Shown here one piece after another: positions 22,930 to 32,599 of a DNA stretch of 64,000 nt. Under the pieces are notes generated by a model that worked only from the letters and a program-made list of their open reading frames with translations, had not been told where the DNA came from and ran no database searches. This DNA comes from Tupaia tana (lineage: Eukaryota; Chordata; Mammalia; Scandentia; Tupaiidae), in the NCBI GenBank assembly GCA_026018925.1, contig JAKSZU010000002.1, forward strand, positions 50,953,337 through 51,017,336, written 5' to 3'. Both the position numbers and the translations under genes were made by a program. Numbering within the stretch: the first letter of the stretch is position 1; the number at the start of each line of letters is the position of its first letter.

Positions 22930-24212
22930 TTAAGATACAATTTTAAGATGAGAGAGGTGTGAACACATTTGGCTATTAGCACCTCAGCATGTGAGTGAGT
23001 CTCTCATTAGGTTGCCATCAAGAAAGGGAACCCCAAGGGACAGAGACTCAACATGGAGAAACATCACAGGGACACTTGCACAAGATGCCTGGAAGGGAAG
23101 CACCCTAGTAAGAAGTAGCCATTCTTTCCTAGTTAGGGAGATGGCCAAAGATACCTCCTGTTTATTTATCAATTTTATTTAGAGCCTCCCATTGTGTATT
23201 TACACTAGACCAGAGGTTTTTAAACCTGCCCTCAAATCTCAGGTCAGTGCTAATGTGGCTTTTGGGGTACTGTACTCAAGTTTCAGAACCCAGACCAGAT
23301 AGGAAAAATGAAATCTACTTCCAGCTGGGCGGTCTGGGATCCACCTTTGTTACTGGCCAGCAGCACTGAACACTGCCCTTTACTCACAAGGCAGGCAACC
23401 CACACAAGGGCATGCCAGCCGTCACTCCAGTAGGCAGAGGATCACAGACTGGAAGGGACACTGAGGGCCCTCTCTCTCCTGAAATAACCGCCACCTTCCA
23501 TAGTTCTTTGTCTTGTCCACCCTGGCAGGTTTGGGGGCTCTGGCTATTTGTCATTGGACAGCTGAGAGGCCATGAGCCACCGTATGCTGGTTTGGAGCAC
23601 CAATTGTGTGTGAGTCAAGTCATTGGCTGTTTGCCTGGAATGGTCTTATTAGACTGGTGTGCTCTGAGTCAAGGCTAACCCATCCAACAAATGTTTTATA
23701 AACAACAAAGCAAGTTTATTAGGAGCTTTTCATGTATTTCAGTAACTCATGCTCATATCAGAGAATTTAGAAAATTACAGATAAGAAAATGAGAAAGCCC
23801 TGGTAATCCTTGTTACTCTGAGATAATCATAGTCAATGTTGATGTTAATTCTGCTTGTCCTTCCTTTCTCTCCTTAACTCTTGCTTTGCATGTGGCTCCA
23901 TAACCATGTGGAAGGTCCCAGATGGGGTTCACATGTGGCCTGATCATTAGTGTCCCACCCCACCTCCATGCACTGATTTGCAGCAATGATGTGCTTAGAA
24001 TGGCATCAGGGTTTGTGTTTGGATTCTTGAGCCTCTCAGGTAAATGGAGCTGGCTGACATGGAGCTGGCTGTCCTGCCTCAGGGGTGGTCTGACCTAGCA
24101 GAGAGAGGCACACTTCTCACAGCGCTGGGCAGGACTCAGTGTGGCTCCCACACAGTAGTGTTGGAGGCCACAGCTCTGATGAGTGAAAGGAGAAGAGATG
24201 TTCTTTTTCAAT
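22930..24212. other. low-copy; possible ancient LINE end at 23715-23870
   Basis: 'gagaatttagaaaattacag' followed by 'gataatcatagtcaatgttg' resembles text found in the 3' regions of ancient LINEs. The rest is unassigned. Confidence 0.3.
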
Positions 24213-24518
24213 ATAGGCATCCCTTGCTGTCTTGTGCTTTGATTGATTGTGCTTCCAAAATACTGCATTTGTGACTGATTGAAGGTCTGTGGCAACCTTG
24301 TGTCAAGCAAGTATATCAGCACCATTTTTTTCATAGTATGTGCTCGCTTTATGTCTCTGTGGCATGTTTTGATAATTCTCACATTTCAAACTTTTTCATT
24401 ATTATATCTTTTATGGTGATCAGTGATTTGGATCTTACTGTTGTGATTATTTGGTGACATCATGAACAGCATCCATATAAGACAGTGACCTTAATCAATG
24501 AATACTTTGTCAGCCATG

Positions 24519-24562
24519 TGGGAGTCAGTTCCCCTAACCACTAGGTGAAGGGCCAGCACTCA
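24519..24562 (-). mobile_element. SINE head fragment at the Tigger deletion junction
   Basis: 'catgtgggagtc' through 'ggccagcac' is the antisense head of a type B/A element. It sits exactly where about 1.2 kb of Tigger is missing, so the deletion probably also removed the rest of this SINE. Confidence 0.7.
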
Positions 24563-24609
24563 AGGAGTAACTTCAACTTGCAAGTCTTATCATTTAAGGA
24601 ATACACTTT

Positions 24610-24820
24610 GGGGCCAGCAGGTGGTGTGGTGGTTGAGGTGCTGAACTCCCATGAAGCTGACTGTGGTTTGAGTCCTGAACCTGGTGACCTGAAATTCACA
24701 CCAGGTATGTGTGTGTGCCCAAAATCCCGAGAAGAGAGTGGAGGAGAAGGGATTGTAGGGTGGCCATCTCACTGGGAGTGAGTTGTTTTCTGTCTTTGGC
24801 GAGTACATTCTTTCTAAAGC

Positions 24821-24851
<31 letters not shown>

Positions 24852-24892
24852 AAAAACAAAAAAAAAACCAAAAAAAAAACACTCCAAAATAA
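24610..24892 (+). mobile_element. type A SINE inside Tigger
   Basis: Head GGGGCCAGCAGGTGGTGTGG; shortened 3' part ending AAAGCAAAAACAAAAC with an (AAAAC)n-like tail to 24892. The Tigger sequence resumes at 'gtaaggctgtagctgcc'. Confidence 0.92.
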
Positions 24893-25587
24893 TAAAAAAT
24901 ATATTTTGTAAGGCTGTAGCTGCCATAAGTAATGATTCCTCTGACAGATCTGGGCAAAAGTAAATTGAAACCTTCTGGAAAGAATTCACCATTCTAGATG
25001 CCATGAAGAACATTCATGATTCAGAAGGTCAAAGCATCAACATTAACAGGAGTTTGGAAGACGCTGATTCCAACCTCATGGGTAACTTTGAGGCGTTTAA
25101 GACTTCAATGGAGGAAGCAACTCGATGTCATAGAAATAGCAAAAAAGTTAGAATTAGCAGCAAAGCCTAAAGATGTGACTGAATTGCTGCAATCTCATGA
25201 TAGAACATGAGCCGATGAAGAGTCGTTTCTTTCGGAAGAGCAAACAAAGTTTCTTGAGATAGAAACTTGGTAACAAAGGCCATGAACATAGTTGAAATGA
25301 TAGCAGAGGATTTAGAATGTTATATAAACTTAGTGGATAAAGCAGTGACAGAGTTTGAGAGGACTGATTGCATTTTGAAAGGAGTCATGCTGTGGGTACG
25401 ATGCTACCAAACAGCATCACATGCTACAGAGAAATCTTTCATGAAATAGACTATGAATTTAGCAAACTTAATTGTATTATTTTTTAAAATTGCCACAGAC
25501 ACCCAAACTTCCAGCAACCACAACCTGCTCAGAGAGCAGCCACCAACTCTGAGGTAGGACCCTCCACCAGCAAAAAGGTGGTGACTT

Positions 25588-25840
25588 GCAGCTCAGCCCA
25601 ATAGCACAGTCCGTAGTGTACTGAACTGCATGCTGGAAGCCATATTGCCAATCCAGGTGTGGACTCATGGCCAGGTTGGCCTCAAACACATTGGGTACAC
25701 ACATGGGGCTGAAATTCTAAAAGCTGAAGAGCTGGAGAAAGGGGATTGCAGCATGATGAAACCCTGTTGAGGTTGCTTCTCTTTCTCTTGAGTACGTGCA
25801 TCCACTTTAGTCTCTTTTATGAATTTAAGAAAGAAAAAAA
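25588..25840 (+). mobile_element. type C SINE inside Tigger
   Basis: Diverged tRNA-like head ('agcccaatagcacagtccg'), 'ggttggcctcaaacacattg', 'gagaaaggggattgcagc' and a CTTTCTCTTGAG tract. Tigger text resumes at 'gattatggctcactgaaga'. Confidence 0.75.
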
Positions 25841-25909
25841 GATTATGGCTCACTGAAGATTGCCAATTTTTTTAAGCAATAGAATATTGTTTTCCTTTTT
25901 CTTCCTCCT

Positions 25910-26225
25910 TTTTTTTGGTTTGTTAAGATCACACTGTGTCACACACTGTGTCTGTCATAGTCCTCCTGCTTCAGCCTCCTACTCGAAGTCTACAGGTATG
26001 GAATACCACACCTGGCTCTCTTTTAGACAGGACTCACTGTGTTGCCCAGGACAGTCTCAAGTTTGTAATTCTCCTGTCTCAACCTACTGGGTCACCGATT
26101 ACAGGTGCATACCACTGTGCTCAGCCATTATGTTGGACTGGAGATCAAACCTGGAATTCCCAAGTAGATGCAGCTGTAGTCCCAGCCTGTGGAATACAAC
26201 ATCTTAGTATGTACCACCATGGCTA
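25910..26225 (-). mobile_element. 7SL-derived (Alu-like) SINE
   Basis: The plus strand reads as antisense Alu-type text twice: 'tcctcctgcttcagcctcct' to 'accacacctggct' (about 25960-26015), then 'gttgcccaggacagtctcaa' and 'gattacaggtgcataccact' (about 26040-26122). A third, weaker unit follows ('caagtagatgcag' to 'tgtaccaccatggctag', 26160-26225). 7SL-derived SINEs are known only from Euarchontoglires. The copy is old, lies inside Tigger, and is the only one seen in the window. Confidence 0.85.
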
Positions 26226-26399
26226 GTTCAATAACATGTTTTAAAATTAAGATATATACATTTTTTCAACATTGGACACAATAGTATAGTGTAAATATAG
26301 CTTTTATATACACTGAGACACAAATTTTGTGTGACTTTATTATGATGTTGCATTATTGTAGTGGTCTGGAACCAAACAGTCTCTCGAACGTATGCCTGT

Positions 26400-26949
26400 A
26401 ATGTATCGCAGCTGCTATTTTGTCTCTTGGCAAACTTCTGACATGGAGCAGGATCCTTGTGTGGGAAGCTGACAGGAGGTAGTTCCCTCTTGGCCAGATG
26501 TCCTCCACTCTAGCTCCTCACGACTCCTTCAACACTTGCCACTTTGGTCCACCTTCCAGACTTCCCAATTCAAAGGCTATTTTTAGCCTTTTCCGCTCTA
26601 GAACATGCACAGTATTTAAATATGATATCTCAGACGTCATAAGGCAGCAGCCTACTACCACATGGGAAATATGTGGAGAAATGCAATGAACTCTTGCTGG
26701 ATGAATCAGCTCAAGTTTCTCAGCATCTCGCCATCACTCTTAATTCTTCTAATTAAGTAGGGAAAGCAGCTGCAGAAAGTTGGTCTTTTCTGGAGAAAAC
26801 ACTGGCCAGCTAGAGAATGCTCCTCTCTGCTGGCTCAGTGTCTCCCAGGGCAGCCCCTGCTAGGATTCTGTTTGTTTTGCAATTAGCACTAGAGGGAGGC
26901 TCATGAGGACATTTTTGCTTAGGGGCCCAGAATTTCTATTTCAGAACTT
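26400..26949. other. low-copy sequence, nothing recognised
   Basis: Lies between Tigger and the L2 element. Its last 100 bp may belong to the 5' part of the L2 but cannot be aligned by eye. Confidence 0.35.
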
Positions 26950-27829
26950 CTTCCCCTTCTTAGAGCACCAAGTTCTGTAAAGAGGAAAACAATAACTCTC
27001 CATGCTCTTTCCAATAATACTCTTGATGATGATTTTTGGTAATTTTATTATCCACAAGCATGATCCTTCCAATACTCTGCTTCCCAGCCCCTCCACTGGC
27101 TCTTCTCCAATGATCTTATCCTTTAGGATATCTTGGCCACTCCCTCCTATGGTCATGCCCTTGACCTTGTTCTTAACCTCAAATATCCCTCTCTCCTACC
27201 ATAGTGTTCTCCTTCCAGCTCAGTCTTTGATCTTCAGTAATTCTTCAACTGCGTTGGGCTCCACAACTCACTGATCCTAATGGCTTTTCACTGTTTCTCA
27301 CTACCATTCAAGCGTCAGTGTCTTCTGTACCCACTTAGATTGGCCTGGTCCCTTATTCTCAGCCCAGTCATCAATATACAAGCAACCTCCCCTTGTCCTC
27401 TCTCTTTTTTTTTTTTTTTTTTTTTTTTTAGTACCTTCCTGGCAAAACCACAGCCCTGCCCAATCCTACTTTCTGCCCACTGTGTCTGCACTAGCCAACC
27501 TCAATGCTGCTGCCAAGTCTGTCTCACTAACTGCTGGTGGGTCCCTGGTACTTGCCTGACATCCCATTTTGTTTCCCTACACCATTTGTTCTCTCACTCT
27601 GCGAGACAAAGGTTTCACATTTTCTCCTCCCTCCCGAAACTCTCAACAAGCCCTCTCCCATCCTTACTCTCAGCTGATGGATGACCTTACTTTCTAATTC
27701 ATCAAGACAACAATAATCAGCTGATGAGTTCTCCATCTTTCCACTGTTTCACCCACACCCCACCTCTATGTGTACCTACCCACTCTGCCTTTCCTCCTAG
27801 TACTCAGAGTGAATTTCCCAAGTGCCTAT

Positions 27830-28018
27830 TAGTAATACGCGGAGTGTGGCCTGAATCCCAACCGGCAGCATCAGCATTACCTCGGAGATCGTCAGAAACA
27901 GTCTCCGTGCCCACTACTAACCTGCCAAATCAGAATCTCCTGGGTGGGCTCCCAGTGGGGAATCTGTTTCAGCTGGCTTTCTAATGAGTTCTCATGCATG
28001 ATGGAGTTTGAGGAGCAC
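27830..28018 (-). mobile_element. MER5-type hAT element
   Basis: 'gcagcatcagcattacctcg', 'ccaaatcagaatctcctggg' and 'agtttgaggagcacca' match the MER5A/B pattern of non-autonomous Charlie elements. Termini are worn. It interrupts the L2. Confidence 0.75.
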
Positions 28019-28239
28019 CAATCTAGGTCCTGTCCCTGGTCATTGATTCAAGAGTATCCTGCCAGTGGTTGTCCCTTCTTTGTGCTTCCTTATGCGTTTC
28101 TCTTCTCTACCAGATCATTTCCATTATCATGGAAACAATCTAAAAACAAAACATAAAAGCTTTATGGTTCCCAAGTCCCATTTTGGCTACCATCTCATTT
28201 CCCTATGTCCTGTTTTCTCTTATTTTTTTTTCAAATTTT

Positions 28240-28410
28240 TTTGTTTTTCCTTCCATAAGTGAATGAAAGGTAGAGACATACAGACAGACAAAGAGCCAGG
28301 CATCCCCCCCTCCATAGGGTTTTCACACCGACATTCATGAATGCATGTTCAGGGAAGTCTCCAGACGTGAACCTGTAACCTATCCTTCTAGGTCAGTCTC
28401 ACAGAGACTT
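28240..28410 (-). mobile_element. type C SINE fragment
   Basis: T-rich left end, 'acagacagacaaagagcc' and a C-run correspond to the 3' part and middle. The head region ('gtgaacctgtaacctatcc') is degraded. A second type C copy follows directly. Confidence 0.6.
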
Positions 28411-28612
28411 TACATATTTTTTCCAACTGTCAGACAGACAATACCTCCAAAGTCTTGACACCGCAATCTGCCCCTAGCCTTAGCCAGCCCTGAAGCATGG
28501 GTATGTGCATGTCTAGTATACTCAGGGAGGACTCTGGATGCATACCTGGAACTACTCCAGGAGGGTCAGCCTTGCAGAGTGCTGTGCTACTACTGTGTTA
28601 CCATCTGGTTCC
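28411..28612 (-). mobile_element. type C SINE
   Basis: 'cagacagacaatacc', 'cctagccttagccagccctg' and the antisense head 'gtgctgtgctactactgtgt' are aligned with the type C copies at 11535 and 31785. Confidence 0.65.
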
Positions 28613-28789
28613 TACTTCCTGTTTTTTATTTTCTTGAACTCTCTTCCATCAGTCTTTTGCTTCCACCATTGCCCAAGCATGCTCTTGCCAAAGTCATTGT
28701 GGCAGAAACTACTACATGATTACAAACCATTTCAGCTTCTAGGGCATATAACTAAGTGTCAGTTCCCATTAACATGAGTGGGGATGACG

Positions 28790-29035
28790 TGCCACCTTCA
28801 GGCTGAAGTCTTTGAGCATGTCTGTGCTTCTATATGGACTGTCCCCTCCATTTCCGAGTGACTTAGAAGCCACATACTAAATGTGGAAAGAGCCTGGCTG
28901 TCCAAATCACCACATAAAAGTTCATCCACCAACTACTTAACTATTACGCAAGTGAGACATAAGCTTTTTATTGTGTCAAGTTATTGACTTGGGGGTTGTG
29001 GGTTAAAAAGTAAGCCTGGTCTCATAAAATTACTA
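28790..29035 (+). mobile_element. MLT1-like MaLR LTR fragment
   Basis: 'aaagagcctggctgtccaaa', 'tcaccacataaaagttcatc', 'agacataagctttttattgt' and 'gtcaagttattgac' match the 3' half of an MLT1-type LTR. It lies inside the L2. Confidence 0.55.
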
Positions 29036-29188
29036 GCCATCTACAAATTTCTAAATCTCACAGTCAATACTCAGTTACTATTACATGTGAGCAAATAGCA
29101 GCATCTGACAAAGTTGATCTATGGTTCTTCCTGAGAAATTTTCTTCACATTACTCTAGGCCTTTTTATTTTTAATTCTTTTCTCTTCT

Positions 29189-29448
29189 TTTTTTTTTTGG
29201 AGAGGTTTTCACTATAGGGCGCGTGAGCTCACCAGACAGACAGAGAGAGACAGAGAGACAGAAAGCAAGAAATCACCCCCCGGGGGAATGGCCATGCCGC
29301 AATCCCTTCTCCTCCATTCTCCTCTCGGGATCTTGGGCACGCACGCACACGCGCCCGGCGTGAATTTAAGCCACCGGGTCCGGGACGCGAACCGCGGTCG
29401 ACTATGTGAGAGTCCAGCGACATAGCCATTACGCTAACTGCTGGTTCC
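29189..29448 (-). mobile_element. young type A SINE
   Basis: CpG-rich copy. The minus strand has GTTCGCGTCCCGGACCCGG and GCCGGGCGCGTGTGCGTGCG, close to an apparent source sequence. It interrupts the L2 reverse-transcriptase region. Confidence 0.94.
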
Positions 29449-30132
29449 CATTTTAACTCTTTAATTCAGTTTAACATCCGTTGTTAATTCTCCTTTGTGT
29501 GAGATTGCCCCAGGGCTCAGGTCATGGCTCTCTTCTCTATCAGTACTTGCTCCTTTGTTAATACCAGCCTAGCTCATGGCTTTCAATACCTCTATAGTGA
29601 TGATCCCCCAGTTTACCCCTCTAGCCTAGATTCAAGACTTGTTTATGCCCCTGCCTACTGGGCATCTCCAGTTAGTGTCTAAAAGACATCTCAAACTTAT
29701 ATCCAAAGCCACACTCTTGATGCCTTTAAATTAGCATCACTCATAATTTTTCTCTTCTCAGTAAATGTTAACTGCATCTTTCTAGTTACTTAAGTCAAAT
29801 GCTGTGGCCTAATCCTGGACTCTCTCTATATTTCCCACACAGCCTATTATCAAATCTCATAGGTCTTACTGTAAAATATCCACAGCCCCATCTCATCCCT
29901 ACATTGCTACTGTCATGGTTCAGCCAAGCCACCACCTTCATCTCTGGCTTGGAGTAGTCCACTCTCCTCCTGATGGTCTTCTTGTTCATATTCCCTCCTG
30001 CCTACATTCTGTTTTCAGTAGAATAGCCAGGATGAGCTTCATACACATCCATCGGATGATCTCACTTTTCTGTTTCCAACCTACCCTATCCCTAGTATTT
30101 TCCCAGATCACTCCAAATTGAAACCAAAGTCC

Positions 30133-30404
30133 TGGGACCAGCAGTTGGTGTAATGGCTATGTCACTGGACTCCCATGTAATTGACTGCAGTTTGCGTCCC
30201 GGACCTGGTGGCTTAAAACTCACGCCGGGCACGTGTGCGTGCGTGCCTAAGATCCTGAGAGGAGAATGGAGGAGAAGGGATTGCAGTGTGGTCATCCCCC
30301 CGGGGGGGCGATTTCTTGCTTTCTGTCTCTTTGTCTCTCTCTGTCTTTATGGTGAGCACACACGTCCTATGGCAAAAACTTCTCTAAATAAATAAATAAA
30401 TAAA
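30133..30404 (+). mobile_element. type A SINE with perfect TSD
   Basis: Flanked by AAACCAAAGTCCT at about 30120-30132 and 30403-30415. The tail is AATAAATAAATAAATAAAA. The L2 text continues without loss across the insertion. Confidence 0.96.
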
Positions 30405-30830
30405 ACCAAAGTCCTTACATAAGATGGCTCACAGGCTTAACAAGATCAGACTCCTCATCACCTCCCTGACTACATCTCTCTCAACTCTTTGGCTCAACCC
30501 ATTCCTGTAACACTGTCATCTTTGCTGTTTGATGCATGCTCTTGCCTGGAATAGACCCACTCAGATATTTATAGCTTACTCCCTTACTTCCTTCAGACTT
30601 CTGGTCAAATTTACCTTAATGACTTGGCCTTCCCTGATGTACACTGATGCCTGCTTCCACCTCTCTATAATCTCTTAGCACCATAATTATTATTTGCTTA
30701 CTCCCACTAGAATGTAAGAAGAGCAGGGGCTTCGTCTTGTTTATTCTGTATCCTGAGACCAGGGATGGTGTTAGGCACACAGTTGGTGAATGCACATTGT
30801 AGAATGAATAAAAGAACAAACAGCTAAACG

Positions 30831-31784
30831 GGCCACCTGCAAACTCATTGGTCCAGGTGAGAAAGGAAGTTTTACTGGCCAAAGTTTGCATATGTGCTCA
30901 TTTCTAGCAAGTCCAGAGTACATTCCTATTTTCCCAGTAAATTTCACCTCAAGTATCTTGTCTTCAAAGCCTCTTGTTTACCCTCTATTGGACTGTCCTG
31001 GGGGACTTGTCCACCCTCTCAAAAAACTGGTCAGGCATATACTTGGTGAGTTGTCCATCTCCAGCACAGATTCTTACTCATAAGGATCCAGGGCTCCATT
31101 TTACACCCTGAGGAGAGCTGATCCCCACCTATTGAGGTCTGAGCAGGAATGCACAGGGCAGGGACAGGTTCTGCTTTGCAGAAGTGCAGAAATGAAATCA
31201 TGAAACCTCGGAAGGGAGGTGTGGAGCTCTGTTCACAGGATTCTACAGGAGGGATGAGCTTGATGGCGCAGGTTGCTGAGGAGGTGTTCCTTCCTAGTGC
31301 TTCTCACCCTCTGATACTGTCTCTGGGAAAACCTTGGAGCCAGAAAGCACACAGGCTTGGGGGTTGAAAAGCCTGTTTATTCCTAGTACACTGGACACTT
31401 TGTACAGGAATACTTCATCCATTTGAAAATATTGCCGTTGTAATGGTGCCAAGGTCATTGCCTGCTGGGGTTATCAGCTGCATGTATGCCAGCTCCTACT
31501 GGGGTATTTTAATAGGGATACACCTCCCTGCCAAAGAGAGTAAGAACACTGAAGAGTTCATTTGTATTCAGTGCACTCCTTGCATACATTCTTAATATTC
31601 AGTTTTTGTTGGGACTTTAAGAGAAAAAGAGAAAGAAATGAATAAATAGGTTAGGATACAATGAACTGCTTTTTTTAAAAAAGAATTTTAAATAGTACTA
31701 GCTCACTTGGAGTTCTCCAAATCCGTTTGAAATAATGTACTTAACTTTGCAAAGCATTGGATAGTTTAACAATTTTTTAATGAT
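30831..31784. other. low-copy sequence, nothing recognised
   Basis: No repeat family is recognised. AT-rich at 31590-31780 with an AAAGAGAAAG tract. Short frames without domains. Confidence 0.4.
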
Positions 31785-32003
31785 TATTCTCTCCTTTAAT
31801 AAAGAAAATATTTCTTGAGAGTGAGAAGTACCCTCGATAGTCTCACACTGCAATCTTTTCCCTAGCCTTTCCCAGCCAGCCAGGATCACAGGCTTGTGTG
31901 CACCTGGCATATGCAGGTCGATGTGGGAACTGATCCTGATCTTCCATATGACTTCCAGCATTGTAGAGTGTTGTGCTACCACTCTGCAACTGTGGCTGGG
32001 CCT
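31785..32003 (-). mobile_element. type C SINE
   Basis: Contains 'ccagccagccaggatcacag' as in 11535-11757. The antisense head at 31955-32003 reads 'gtagagtgttgtgctaccac'. It is the clearest partner for defining this older subfamily. Confidence 0.72.
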
Positions 32004-32014
32004 TGGTCTCTCCT

Positions 32015-32165
32015 CTGAAGCTCAATCAACCCTATAAGTTAGGGTGTATAGTCCCCTATTTTAGATGAGAAAACTGAGGTTCAGGAAAATTAAATGGCTT
32101 GTGTCAAACAAAGTTAAAGAATTTGACTTTGGTGGAATGAGCATGAAGACCCAGGTCTCTTAGGG
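32015..32165 (-). mobile_element. MIR SINE fragment
   Basis: 'ctattttagatgagaaaact' and 'gaggttcaggaaaattaaat' are antisense MIR core text. Confidence 0.75.
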
Positions 32166-32434
32166 CCTAGGTGTGGCCTTGTCGAACCCATTGTGGTGAT
32201 CTGGGCAGGAATAGGGGGTACATGGAGGGGAATGATCTCCCTGGTTTGCTTGGAGACCCTTGAAGTCTAGAATAAATATGAATGAAGAACAAAGTTGTTG
32301 TAACTCTAGCCCTCCATGTCAGCCAACACAGGTAATAAACACAGTTTCTCACTGAGAAAACTGTGGAGACTCTTCCTGCTGAGTGGATGATAAGCATCAA
32401 GTCATGTGTGGCATAACTTGGGTAGGCAGCAGCC

Positions 32435-32590
32435 CCATGGCATTGTGGGAAAATCTCCGCCCTGAGCTCCAGAAGACCTGAGTTCTAGTGACAGTTCCAC
32501 AGTACAAAGGTCCATGGTGTGACCCTGAGCAAACAAGGTCTATAAATTGTAAGACAGATTTGATTACATCTGTTTACCCCTCAGTATACA
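32435..32590 (+). mobile_element. MIR SINE fragment
   Basis: 'gagctccagaagacctgagt', 'tgtgaccctgagcaaac' and 'ctgtttacccctcagt' follow sense MIR (gacctgggtt, tgtgaccttgggcaag, cctcagtttcc). Confidence 0.7.
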
Positions 32591-32599
32591 CAACCAAGT

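Larger units (their letters stand above)
24214..26398 (+). mobile_element. Tigger1-like DNA transposon, internally deleted
   Basis: The left terminus (GGCATCCCTTGCTGTCTTGTG) and right terminus (ACGTATGCCTG) are inverted matches, each bordered by TA. In sense it follows Tigger1: 'ggtctgtggcaaccttgtgt', 'catcatgaacagcatccata', then a jump to 'aagtcttatcatttaagg' at about 24570, which removes about 1.2 kb including most of the transposase catalytic region. The 3' coding remnant (24960-25590: 'aaccttctggaaagaattca', 'gatgtgactgaattgctgca', 'ccctccaccagcaaaaagg') is full of stops and indels. Four later SINE insertions or fragments lie inside it. It is a dead member of the pogo/Tc1-mariner superfamily. 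Confidence 0.92.
26950..30830 (+). mobile_element. long L2 LINE remnant (ORF2 to 3' end)
   Basis: Three parts lie in the expected order. (1) Endonuclease region, about 27010-27280: the frame reads GNFIIHKHDPSNTL in place of the APE-type GDFNIHxDDPSD, then a 'SNIPLSYH' stretch like the family's SNIPLSDHH. (2) Reverse-transcriptase region, about 29490-30120: 'ccccagggctcagg' corresponds to PQGS, and 'tatagtgatgatcccccagt' to the YADDTQ active site, now degraded. 'ctagacagtct'-like leader text is lost. (3) 3' end at 30430-30830: 'ggccttccctgatg', 'actagaatgtaagaagagca' and 'gtgttaggcacacagttgg'. MER5, MLT1-like and SINE insertions account for the gaps. Stops throughout show it is inactive. Confidence 0.8.

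Noticed and set aside
24960..25450. Possible domesticated transposase gene from Tigger
   Set aside because: Only the 3' part of the transposase remains, broken by stops and indels, and the catalytic region is deleted.
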